Assembly: GCA_045661305.1 (NCBI GenBank)
Contig: JAZRFJ010000028.1
Location: 1 to 64,000, forward strand
DNA from: UMGS1840 sp045661305
Lineage (GTDB): Bacteria; Bacillota; Clostridia; UMGS1840
Length of the DNA: 64,000 bases
Direction: 5' to 3'
In this document: piece after piece, positions 56,904 to 64,000 of the stretch
Numbering within the stretch: position 1 is the stretch's first letter
Layout: every line of letters starts with the position of its first letter
The notes under the pieces: generated by a model
Told to the model about the DNA's origin: nothing
The model's input: only the letters and a program-made list of their open reading frames with translations
Databases searched by the model: none
Translations under genes and position numbers: made by a program

Positions 56904-57006
56904 ATAAAGCGTTTTGTTTATTCCTCAAAATTATAATATTGAAAAAATCCCATCATGATTTTTTATGCTTTATGCGTTCTGTGCATTTTTGCACAGTCCC
57001 TATTTA

Positions 57007-58728
57007 TTACTTTACCATCTCAAGCATTGCATTTGCATACTTTTCTTTGTTTTCTTCAGCAAGCTCTGGTGTTTTTCCTAAAGTCATAACATAAGCTTTA
57101 ATTTTCGGCTCTGTTCCTGACGGACGGAATGTAAGAAGCGTGCCATCTTCAAGCTCAAAGCTAAGAACATTTGAAGGCGGAAGCTCTATTTTCTTTTTGT
57201 CACCTGTTAAAACATCTGTAACAACCTGATTATTATAATCATTTACTTTTACTACTTTAACTCCTGCAAACTCGCATGGTGAATTTTTAGATAAATCTTC
57301 CATTATTCCTTTTATTTTCTTTATGCCACTAAGTCCCTCATGTGATACAGAGATTGTTTTTTCTGTGTAATAGCCGTATTTTTCATAAAGAGCATCTAAA
57401 ACTTCTTTTAATGTTTTTCCCTGCTCCATATAAAACGCTGCAGCCTCACAAATAAGCATAGAAGCATTTACCGCGTCTTTGTCACTTGCATGAGTTCCTG
57501 AAAGATATCCATAGCTTTCTTCAAAGCCAAAAAGATAGGTATTACTCTTTGTTTCTTCAAAAAGCTTAATCTGCTCACCGATAAACTTAAAGCCTGTAAG
57601 AACATCTATTACCTCTACACCATAGTCCTTTGCGATAGGTTTAATCATATTTGTAGTAACAATAGATTTAATTATTGCACCGTTTTTCGGAAGTGTTCCC
57701 CTTTTTTTCATGCAATCTAAAATATAGCTTACTATAACAATACCAATCTGGTTTCCGTTTAAGATTTCATATTCACCACTGCTGTTTTTAAGCATAACTC
57801 CTGTTCTGTCAGCATCAGGGTCAGTTCCCACGATAATATCGGCATTTATTTTTTTAGCATAACTAACTGCTATATCAAACCCCTCTGAATATTCAGGGTT
57901 TGGTGCTTTTACAGTTGGAAAATTACCGTCAGGAAGCTCCTGTTCCTTAACAACTGTCACATTTTTAAGTCCCATTCTCTCAAGTACAGTTCTTACAGGA
58001 ATATTACCTGTTCCGTGAAATGGAGTATATACAACTTTTAAATCAGTATTCTTTAAAACATCGGGATTTATGCTTAAATTCATAACTGCATTATAATATG
58101 CTTCGTCAACATCTTTTCCGATGATTTTTATAATACCGCTTTCTACAGCTTTATCAAAATCTATCTTTTTCGCACCGTCAAAGATATCAATTTTCTGCAT
58201 TTCGCTATACACAACCTCTGCCTCAGGCGGAGGGAGCTGTGCACCGTCAGACCAGTATGCCTTATATCCGTTATATTCTTTAGGATTATGAGAAGCTGTG
58301 ATAACAATACCCGCAGTAGTTTTGAGATGCTTTATTGCAAAAGAAAGCATCGGAGTCGGACGAAGACTTTCATATAAGTACACCTGTATATTATTTGCAG
58401 CTAAAACCTGTGCCGAAACCTTTGCAAACAAATCTGCACATATTCTTGAATCGTAAGCAATGGCAACGCCTTTTTTCATAGCTTCTTCACCGTTTTTAAC
58501 TATAAGGTTAGAAAGCCCTTGTGTTGCCTGTGCCACAGTATATATGTTCATACCATTTGTTCCTGCACGGATAATTCCGCGAAGTCCCGCAGTTCCAAAC
58601 TCAAGCGATGCGGAAAATCTTTCTGCTATTTCATTTTCATCATCTTTAATTTTTTCAAGCTCAGCTCTGTAAGAGTCGCAAAGGCCCTCATAATTGAGCC
58701 ATTTTAAATAATTTTCTTTTGTGTTCAT
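57007..58728 (-). CDS. Phosphohexomutase (phosphoglucomutase/phosphomannomutase)
   Basis: A 573-residue alpha-D-phosphohexomutase. The catalytic Ser is in TASHNPKEYNGYKAYWSDGAQL (about 145); the metal loop is GTDPDADRTGV; the sugar loop is GFEESYGYLSG; the phosphate loop is RPSGTEPKIKAY. The length matches the PgcA-type phosphoglucomutase of Firmicutes, linking glucose 6-phosphate to glucose 1-phosphate for glycolipid and wall sugars. It is the last gene of the long minus-strand run from 63407, 33 nt after the RluB-type gene. Confidence 0.94.
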   Translation of the reverse strand: MNTKENYLKWLNYEGLCDSYRAELEKIKDDENEIAERFSASLEFGTAGLRGIIRAGTNGMNIYTVAQATQGLSNLIVKNGEEAMKKGVAIAYDSRICADLFAKVSAQVLAANNIQVYLYESLRPTPMLSFAIKHLKTTAGIVITASHNPKEYNGYKAYWSDGAQLPPPEAEVVYSEMQKIDIFDGAKKIDFDKAVESGIIKIIGKDVDEAYYNAVMNLSINPDVLKNTDLKVVYTPFHGTGNIPVRTVLERMGLKNVTVVKEQELPDGNFPTVKAPNPEYSEGFDIAVSYAKKINADIIVGTDPDADRTGVMLKNSSGEYEILNGNQIGIVIVSYILDCMKKRGTLPKNGAIIKSIVTTNMIKPIAKDYGVEVIDVLTGFKFIGEQIKLFEETKSNTYLFGFEESYGYLSGTHASDKDAVNASMLICEAAAFYMEQGKTLKEVLDALYEKYGYYTEKTISVSHEGLSGIKKIKGIMEDLSKNSPCEFAGVKVVKVNDYNNQVVTDVLTGDKKKIELPPSNVLSFELEDGTLLTFRPSGTEPKIKAYVMTLGKTPELAEENKEKYANAMLEMVK

Positions 58729-58761
58729 CTCTTTTTTTGTCCTTTCATCATTATATTATAA

Positions 58762-59472
58762 TTATTTATTATGAATAAGGGCCTGTACCTCATTAGGATT
58801 TAATTTTCGTATTTTTCCTGTTTTTAAGTTACCTAAACTCAAATTCCCAAGTGAAACCCTTTTAAGCTCTATCACATTGTGTCCGACAGCCTCAAACATC
58901 TTTCTTACCTGTCTGTTTCTGCCCTCCGAGATAGTAATCTCGACAACGCTTTTATCTTTGAAAATTTCAGATACAAAAACTTTTGCAGGGTATGTTTTTT
59001 TCTTATCAATAACAACACCTTTTCTTAATCTGTCTGCCTCTGAATCTGTAAGCTTTCCATTTATAACTGCTATATATTTTTTTTCGATATTATGGCTCGG
59101 ATGTGTGATTTTATTCACAAATTCTCCGTCATTTGTAAGGATAAGAAGCCCTTCCGTATTATAGTCAAGCCGTCCCGCAGGATAAACCCTCTTTTCGGTT
59201 TCACCTTTTACAAGGTCTAAAACACAAGGTCTGTCAAACTGGTCGTGAACAGTTGTTACATACCCTTTTGGTTTATTTAACATATAATAAACCTTAGCTT
59301 CAGCTTTTAGAATTTTCTTGCCGTCAACTGTAACAACATCGCCGTCTTTAATGGTATATCCCATTATATCAATAACAGCTCCGTTTACGCTGACTCTTCC
59401 CTCTTTTATAAGTTCCTCTGCTTTTCTTCTTGATGCAATCCCTGCATCAGCAATATATTTTTGTAATCTCAA
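58762..59472 (-). CDS. rluB: RluB/RsuA-family pseudouridine synthase
   Basis: A 236-residue rRNA modification enzyme. The S4 domain (MRLQKYIADAGIASRRKAEELIKEGRVSVNG) is followed by the catalytic Asp in AGRLDYNTEGLLILTNDGEF and the ISEGRNRQVRKMFEAVGH signature. Members modify 23S U2605 (RluB) or 16S U516 (RsuA); the sequence looks closer to RluB. It is 9 nt downstream of the carboxypeptidase gene. The spmA-spmB genes often found between these two in spore formers are absent. Confidence 0.92.
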   Translation of the reverse strand: MRLQKYIADAGIASRRKAEELIKEGRVSVNGAVIDIMGYTIKDGDVVTVDGKKILKAEAKVYYMLNKPKGYVTTVHDQFDRPCVLDLVKGETEKRVYPAGRLDYNTEGLLILTNDGEFVNKITHPSHNIEKKYIAVINGKLTDSEADRLRKGVVIDKKKTYPAKVFVSEIFKDKSVVEITISEGRNRQVRKMFEAVGHNVIELKRVSLGNLSLGNLKTGKIRKLNPNEVQALIHNK

Positions 59473-59481
59473 TTTCTTACC

Positions 59482-60282
59482 TCAATCTTTTATATAATTT
59501 TCATATATTTTTCTATGGTCATTCCAATCATCAGGTGCTTTTAAGGTTACACATATGTATGTTTTACCGTTTTTCTTAACTGCTGAAACAAGTGTTCTGC
59601 CCGCCTTTTTTGTAAATCCCGTTTTAACACCTATATAATCATCACTTTCCCATAATAGCTTATTATGGTTTTTTAAATATCTTTCATTCCCGTTTTCACT
59701 TTTTATAACAGCAGTTTTTGTGGCAACTATTTTTGAAAAATCTTCATTTTCTAAAGCATACGCAGTAATGCGAGCCATATCAGAGGCAGTAACATAATGA
59801 TTTTTCCCATCTAATCCTGACGGATTTTCAAAGCTTGAATTATATGCACCTGCCCACTTTGCGATTTCATTCATTTCGCCCACAAATCCGTCATATCCAA
59901 AGTATGTTGCAATTGCATTTGCGGCATCGTTTCCCGAATTTAGCATAAGACCGTACAAAAGCTGTTCTAAAGTAAGCTTTTCGCCCGCCTTAAGATAAAT
60001 GCTTGAGCCTTCTGTCATAGAAGATTTTTTGTCAATTACTACGGTTGAAGACGGGGTTCCCATCTCTATTGCTGTTATTGCAGTAACAATTTTAGTTATA
60101 GAAGCAGGTGACATTTTTTCGTTTTCATTATAGCCGTAAATAACCTCTTTATCGGTTGCATTGTAAAGACATACCGCCCTTGCACTGTAAAAAATTTCTG
60201 AGTTTGCGACAGTAATTCCTGTTATAAAAAGTAAAAAACTTAAAAACACACTAAGAACTTTTAATTTATTCACAAAAATCAT
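59482..60282 (-). CDS. D-alanyl-D-alanine carboxypeptidase (DacF/DacB-like)
   Basis: A 266-residue exported penicillin-binding protein. Signal or anchor sequence at 1-28; catalytic motifs are Ser61-x-x-Lys64 (SITK), Ser116-Gly-Asn118 (SGN) and Lys220-Thr-Gly222 (KTG). It trims the terminal D-Ala from peptidoglycan stem peptides. It lacks the C-terminal PBP5-type domain and membrane anchor, so it is a short form. The position between ytfJ and rluB is the usual sporulation-cluster context, favouring a role in cortex or forespore wall. Confidence 0.93.
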   Translation of the reverse strand: MIFVNKLKVLSVFLSFLLFITGITVANSEIFYSARAVCLYNATDKEVIYGYNENEKMSPASITKIVTAITAIEMGTPSSTVVIDKKSSMTEGSSIYLKAGEKLTLEQLLYGLMLNSGNDAANAIATYFGYDGFVGEMNEIAKWAGAYNSSFENPSGLDGKNHYVTASDMARITAYALENEDFSKIVATKTAVIKSENGNERYLKNHNKLLWESDDYIGVKTGFTKKAGRTLVSAVKKNGKTYICVTLKAPDDWNDHRKIYENYIKD

Positions 60283-60341
60283 ACTCCGTATAAAAAATAT
60301 AAATATCTTTACATAATTATATGAAGTATCTCTTCTGAATA

Positions 60342-60743
60342 TTATTCTTCAGGCTCTATTATAACAACCTCTTCTTTTTTTGTAAACTTATCTACCACCT
60401 TCTCAATTATCCCTGGTGCAACATCAATAAGCTTATCAAGAGGAGTTGTGGCAGTATCAACATTAATCATTCTTACATTATCGCCTGTAACAACAAGAAA
60501 GCCAACAGGTGAAATGCTCATTCCGCCGCCTACTCCACCGCCGAAATTAGGTTCTTTTATTTTGTCATTCACACCCTGAAATTCACTTCCGCCTACACCA
60601 AAGCCGTAAGCTACACGGGAAATAGGAATAATTGTTGTCTTATCCCCTGCATTTATAGGTGTTCCGATGATAGTATCAACATCAACAAGGTCCTTGATGT
60701 TTTTCAAAGCTCCATCCATAATTTTTTCAATACTTGCAGACAT
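60342..60743 (-). CDS. ytfJ: GerW/YtfJ family sporulation protein
   Basis: A 133-residue protein. The core TIIPISRVAYGFGVGGSEF and the Gly-rich FGGGVGGGMSISPVGFLVV are the GerW/YtfJ signature. In Bacillus the protein is made in the forespore and is needed for normal germination. It is 1 nt from the DUF2953 gene. ATG with an AAAGGAGAC site. Confidence 0.95.
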   Translation of the reverse strand: MSASIEKIMDGALKNIKDLVDVDTIIGTPINAGDKTTIIPISRVAYGFGVGGSEFQGVNDKIKEPNFGGGVGGGMSISPVGFLVVTGDNVRMINVDTATTPLDKLIDVAPGIIEKVVDKFTKKEEVVIIEPEE

Positions 60744-60744
60744 A

Positions 60745-61356
60745 TCATTTAGTCTCCTTTGAAATTTTTTTATAAATTAAAAATGCTTTTGCAATATGAA
60801 ACGGTTTTGCCTCAACTAAAAAGGCACACTTAATTTCAAAAACAGCCTCCTGGGGTTTAAAGTCAACATTTATAACAGGCGGTTTTTCCAAAACAAAAAA
60901 ATTGCCTGAAAATGAAGAAATGGTATTTACAAAGGCACAGACACTTCCGTAAGCTATTCCCCCCGTAACAGGATTTCCTGTTCCGAATTTCCCTATGAAG
61001 CCTGTTTCGTTTACAGAAATTTTCCCTTTAAGATATCCAAGCACTTCGGAAAGTGCTTTTTTCTGACGCATAAAGTTATTTCTCATATCAAAAAACTTTT
61101 TCATTATGCTGTCCTCAGAATTAAGCTTTTTTGCATTTTTCTCATCTTCGGGTTTCTTTATACTCTTTGCTGACTTGTTTTTCATTTTATCAAGAGGAAT
61201 ATTAAAAGAAAATCCGAATTTTAATATTTTTATATAAATTCCGCTGTTACCAACAGAAATTACAAGCTTTAAGCTTGTAAAAATAAATATTAACGCAACT
61301 GTTAATATAACAGCCAATATTATAAGTATTGTATATAATATTACCAATAATTTCAC
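60745..61356 (-). CDS. DUF2953 membrane protein
   Basis: A 203-residue protein with one N-terminal helix (about 3-27), a charged Lys-rich linker (about 58-85) and a C-terminal beta-rich part (GKFGTGNPVTGGIAYGSVCAFVN, then PVINVDFKPQEAVFEIKCAF). These match DUF2953, which is encoded before ytfJ in spore formers. Function unknown. Short gaps on both sides. Confidence 0.88.
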   Translation of the reverse strand: MKLLVILYTILIILAVILTVALIFIFTSLKLVISVGNSGIYIKILKFGFSFNIPLDKMKNKSAKSIKKPEDEKNAKKLNSEDSIMKKFFDMRNNFMRQKKALSEVLGYLKGKISVNETGFIGKFGTGNPVTGGIAYGSVCAFVNTISSFSGNFFVLEKPPVINVDFKPQEAVFEIKCAFLVEAKPFHIAKAFLIYKKISKETK

Positions 61357-61368
61357 TCCTGTTAAAAA

Positions 61369-61968
61369 TTACTCAAAATCAGCTGTTTCAACATCTTCAA
61401 AGGTAAGATTATCGTCATTTGCCACAACATTTTCAATAACATTTTCGCTTATAGGCGGAAGCTCGTGGATTGACTGGAGTCCAAACATTCTCAAAAATTC
61501 ATTTGTTGTTCCGTAAAGCTTCGGATGTCCTATCGTGTTTAAGTGTCCTCTTTCTTCAATAAGCTCCCTCTCCATAAGACGGCAAAGCGAATTGTAGGAA
61601 TCTACTCCTCTTATTGAATCTATAACAACCTTTGTTACAGGCTGATTATAAGCAACTATGCTCAAAACCTCCAAAGCTGATTGTGAAAGTGTTTTTGCAC
61701 TTCTTGTTTCAAGTGCTTTTGAAACATAGCTGTGATACTCTGATTTTGTTACAAGCTGTGCACAATCGTTCATTTTAACAAGCTTTACGCCTCTTTTTTC
61801 CCTCTCAAGCATAAGCTCGAAAGAATTAAGCACCTTTAAAAAAGCTTCATATTCCATTTCAACAGCCTCAGCCATTTTCCTACATTCCAAAGGAGCACCT
61901 GCGGCAAAAAGCATAGCTTCTATTATACTATAAAGTTCAAGAAATTCTTCATTATTCATTTTTGCCAT
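61369..61968 (-). CDS. scpB: Segregation and condensation protein B
   Basis: A 199-residue winged-helix protein that dimerises and binds ScpA in the SMC complex compacting chromosomes. IIEAMLFAAGAPLECRKMAEAVEM and SQSALEVLSIVAYNQPVTKVVIDSIRGVDSYNSLCRLMERELIEERG are the family signature. It is 4 nt from scpA on the same strand. smc is not in this window. Confidence 0.96.
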   Translation of the reverse strand: MAKMNNEEFLELYSIIEAMLFAAGAPLECRKMAEAVEMEYEAFLKVLNSFELMLEREKRGVKLVKMNDCAQLVTKSEYHSYVSKALETRSAKTLSQSALEVLSIVAYNQPVTKVVIDSIRGVDSYNSLCRLMERELIEERGHLNTIGHPKLYGTTNEFLRMFGLQSIHELPPISENVIENVVANDDNLTFEDVETADFE

Positions 61969-61972
61969 CTCC

Positions 61973-62713
61973 TTATATTTTTATTAGCATAAATGCTTCT
62001 TCGTTTTCACTGTACTCTTCATAAATTGCAATTTTTTCTTCTTTTACAAGGTCGAGTAGTGCCATAAATGCTGCCGACACCTGTGCACGAGAATAACATA
62101 TCTCACAAAAAACTTCAACAAGCTCTCTTTTAAAGCTTTCGTTAAGAGCATTTAAAAGCCTGTCCGACATAGAAGAAACAGATACTATCTCTCTTTCCAC
62201 CAATGGATAAAACTCTTCCTTTGACGGTGCAATTCTCTGGCTTACTCTTTCACTTAAAATATTAAGCACATTTACAAGCTCGTCCTTTTCCATATCAAAT
62301 TTATTGTATTTGACAAGACCTTTTATTTTTTCCTTTGGCTTTGTAAAAGAATTAAAGCCGATATGCTCTCTTTCTTTAAAATACGATGTCATTTCAGAAT
62401 ATTTTTTATATTCAATAAGCTTTCTGACAAGCTCTTCACGAGGGTCTTCTTCAACTATACCTTCAGTAGTTTTTTCGCTTGGAAGAAGCATTTTTGATTT
62501 TATGTACAAAAGCTCGGATGCCATAACTATAAATTCCGAGGCTATATCCATATTAAGCTCTTCCATTTTTTTTAGATAATCTATATACTGCTGTGTAAGC
62601 TCGAAAATAGGTATATCGTATATATCAATTTTGTTTGCTTTAATAAGATGCAGAAGAAGGTCAAGTGGGCCCTCAAACTGCTCAAGTTTTAAATCCATTT
62701 TAAAATTCTCCAT
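61973..62713 (-). CDS. scpA: Segregation and condensation protein A
   Basis: A 246-residue kleisin that bridges SMC heads. The N-terminal motif FEGPLDLLLHLIKANKIDIYDIPIFELTQQYIDYL is conserved; the C-terminal winged helix ends with FMALLDLVKEEKIAIYEEYS. It is located between the site-2 protease (10-nt gap) and scpB. Confidence 0.97.
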   Translation of the reverse strand: MENFKMDLKLEQFEGPLDLLLHLIKANKIDIYDIPIFELTQQYIDYLKKMEELNMDIASEFIVMASELLYIKSKMLLPSEKTTEGIVEEDPREELVRKLIEYKKYSEMTSYFKEREHIGFNSFTKPKEKIKGLVKYNKFDMEKDELVNVLNILSERVSQRIAPSKEEFYPLVEREIVSVSSMSDRLLNALNESFKRELVEVFCEICYSRAQVSAAFMALLDLVKEEKIAIYEEYSENEEAFMLIKI

Positions 62714-62723
62714 ACAAATTTTC

Positions 62724-63407
62724 TTAAACTCCTGGTAAGACGGAAATTACTCTCAAAAAAGCATTAAGAATATTGCTTACACCTGTGTTTATAAGTCTGT
62801 CCAAAGTACCTCCCCACAGAAGCACGAAAAAAACAATCATAATATATCTTTCATACTGCATAATGCGAAAATAGTAGTTTTGAGGTAAAAACGCAAATAA
62901 AACTCTTGAGCCGTCAAGAGGCGGAACAGGAATTATGTTAAAAACTCCAAGTCTTATATTAAATATTGCGAGTAACCATAAAAAATCTCCCAAGTATGCA
63001 ATATGTCCGAAATATGCAAAAAGCATAAGTGAAACAAATGCTATTACAAAGTTAGTAACAGGTCCCATAAGTCCAACAATCGCCATTCCCTTTTTAGGGT
63101 CACTGAAATTCCCCGGATTAACAGGAACAGGGATGAGAAGAAATAAAAATCCAACCCACATAAAAACATCTGTTATAAAGCTCAACGACGGTATAAGTCT
63201 TCCTAAAAAAGCACCGCCTAAAATGACTGCTACATATCTTTTGTTTATGTGCTTTAAGGGATTAAAAGAAAGTCTTCTCTGCCACTTTGCAGTATTATCA
63301 CCCAAAAGATAAGCAGTATATCCGTGCATAACCTCATGGGGAACGGTTGATAAAATAAGTACAACCACAACCATAAGACCTGATATTATATTATTTAAAA
63401 TACTCAT
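62724..63407 (-). CDS. Site-2 protease family protein (M50)
   Basis: A 227-residue membrane zinc protease of the YwhC/Rip type. The HEVMH motif is at 24-28 inside the first helix region; the third ligand is in NIIPVPPLDGSRVLFAFLP. LNPLKHINKRYVAVILGGAFLG and PVNPGNFSDPKKG are typical. It cleaves substrates inside the membrane; the usual scpAB linkage does not reveal the target. It is first in the long minus-strand operon. Confidence 0.93.
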   Translation of the reverse strand: MSILNNIISGLMVVVVLILSTVPHEVMHGYTAYLLGDNTAKWQRRLSFNPLKHINKRYVAVILGGAFLGRLIPSLSFITDVFMWVGFLFLLIPVPVNPGNFSDPKKGMAIVGLMGPVTNFVIAFVSLMLFAYFGHIAYLGDFLWLLAIFNIRLGVFNIIPVPPLDGSRVLFAFLPQNYYFRIMQYERYIMIVFFVLLWGGTLDRLINTGVSNILNAFLRVISVLPGV

Positions 63408-63437
63408 CTGAAAAATACTCCTTGTTTTTATGAATAT

Positions 63438-63466
63438 ATTATACCATTATTTCAATTTTTTTGCAA
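63438..63466 (-). promoter_or_regulatory. Promoter of the M50-scpAB-ytfJ operon
   Basis: Minus strand: TTGCAA (63461-63466), 17-nt spacer, TATAAT (63438-63443). It would transcribe eight genes, down to the phosphohexomutase, as no clear terminator was found between them. Confidence 0.7.
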
Positions 63467-63528
63467 TAGATTTTTCATTTTTTTATCAAATACTATAAAA
63501 TAAAGTTGTGTTTTTTTAATGAAAAATG

Positions 63529-63557
63529 TAGACAAAAAAAGAAAAATATGATATTAT
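63529..63557 (+). promoter_or_regulatory. Promoter of the DUF624 gene
   Basis: TAGACA (63529-63534), 17-nt spacer, TATTAT (63552-63557), 36 nt before the ATG. Confidence 0.6.
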
Positions 63558-63593
63558 AACATTATTATATGACGAAGAAAGGTTTTTTACATT

Positions 63594-64000
63594 ATGGGTT
63601 TATTTAACGGATACTTAAAAGAGGGAAAAGGTGTTGATAAAGATGCACCTAAACCAATAAGACCGATTTATTTTTTTGAACTTTTTTTCAGAAAATTTGG
63701 TCAGATGATGAAGCTTAATTTATTATTTTTTGTTACAACAATACCGATATGGTTTATTCTTTTTATGGTTGGAAACTTCGCACTTTCCAACATGGGCGAA
63801 AATCAGTTTGTTCCTATGCTACAGACAATCACACAAATTGCTGTTAATCCGCTTTCAATGATTATTCTTCTTGCACTATGCTTTCTTATTGGCCCGTCTA
63901 CTGCAGGTGCAACATATATTCTTGTGAATTTTGCAACAGAAATGCCGGTTTTTCTTACCTCAGACTATTTTGAGCATTTTAAGAAAAATATAAAGCAATC
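63594..64000 (+). CDS. DUF624 (YesL-like) membrane protein, partial
   Basis: The first 135 codons of a gene that runs off the window. YFFELFFRKFGQMMKLNLLFFVTTIPIWFILFMVGNFAL and the later GPSTAGATYILVNFATEMPVF are the YesL/DUF624 pattern, a membrane family often linked to sugar transport genes. At least two transmembrane segments are visible. The ATG follows GAAGAAAGG. Function unknown. Confidence 0.85.
   Translation, partial: MGLFNGYLKEGKGVDKDAPKPIRPIYFFELFFRKFGQMMKLNLLFFVTTIPIWFILFMVGNFALSNMGENQFVPMLQTITQIAVNPLSMIILLALCFLIGPSTAGATYILVNFATEMPVFLTSDYFEHFKKNIKQ

Noticed and set aside
56740..56928. A 62-codon minus-strand ORF across the ireB terminator and junction repeat copy B
   Set aside because: It runs through a terminator and a structured repeat, has no ribosome site and its codons follow the hairpin arms.

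Overview
The window is a 64-kb piece of an AT-rich chromosome from an anaerobic, probably spore-forming, member of the Clostridia. The evidence is the mix of low-GC Gram-positive markers: hrcA-grpE-dnaK-dnaJ behind a perfect CIRCE operator, pta-ackA-yceD-rpmF, scpAB in one operon with ytfJ/gerW and a D,D-carboxypeptidase, a SpoIVB-type peptidase, an AbrB/SpoVT regulator, a SigH-like sigma factor, IreB, LCP proteins, an SLH surface protein and strong GGAGG-type ribosome sites. I cannot name a genus. No rRNA, tRNA, CRISPR array, transposase or phage gene was seen.

Layout. 0.1-3.1 kb: SLH protein and galE (minus). 3.3-7.1 kb: a plus-strand run of flavin reductase, diglucosyl-lipid-type glycosyltransferase, rpiB, an SDR and an acidic zinc protein. 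7.3-13.3 kb: putP, spoIVB, an acyltransferase followed by a detached second spoIVB 3' end, and a secreted papain-like protease. 13.4-20.6 kb: the heat-shock operon, a DUF378 protein and two LCP genes with a 26-codon leader ORF. 20.6-23.8 kb: an accessory island of four small genes separated by structured repeats. 23.8-32.7 kb (minus): abrB-like gene, recO, plsY, der, a sugar kinase, a DUF512 radical-SAM protein, rpmF, yceD, ackA and pta. 32.9-39.3 kb (plus): yicC, nth, lspA, an RluD-type synthase, gpsA, a ComEC-like hydrolase, a LOG protein and an aldo/keto reductase. 39.4-43.4 kb (minus): a methionine synthase split into two genes, a zinc-ribbon gene and a SigH-like sigma factor. 43.7-52.4 kb (plus): a diverged type IIA topoisomerase pair, a MATE exporter, a dGTPase-like protein and a DUF5685/J-domain/zinc-ribbon operon. 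52.5-52.8 kb: two cysteine-rich membrane miniproteins. 53.0-56.7 kb: pheST and ireB. 57.0-63.4 kb (minus): site-2 protease, scpA, scpB, DUF2953, ytfJ, D,D-carboxypeptidase, RluB-type synthase and phosphohexomutase. The window ends inside a DUF624 gene.

The gene content is mostly housekeeping: envelope building, protein quality control, DNA repair and topology, acetate fermentation, one-carbon metabolism and sporulation. Several operons show their logic directly. The catalytic core and reactivation domain of MetH overlap as separate genes. LspA, RluD, GpsA and the MBL protein are translationally coupled. DUF5685, the J-domain protein and the zinc-ribbon membrane protein overlap or abut.

The unusual signal is in the non-coding DNA. 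Three repeat families occur twice each with base changes that preserve pairing: a junction-like element (6.36-6.46 and 56.80-56.90 kb, opposite strands), arrays of mini-hairpins separated by AATTCAT/ATGAATT (20.97-21.17 and 23.47-23.70 kb) and terminal-inverted-repeat elements (21.19-21.36 and 21.96-22.15 kb). Two genes (spoIVB and the sugar kinase) have their 3' ends repeated downstream, with inserted DNA between the copies. These patterns, and the cassette-like arrangement of the 20.6-23.8 kb island, are the main leads.
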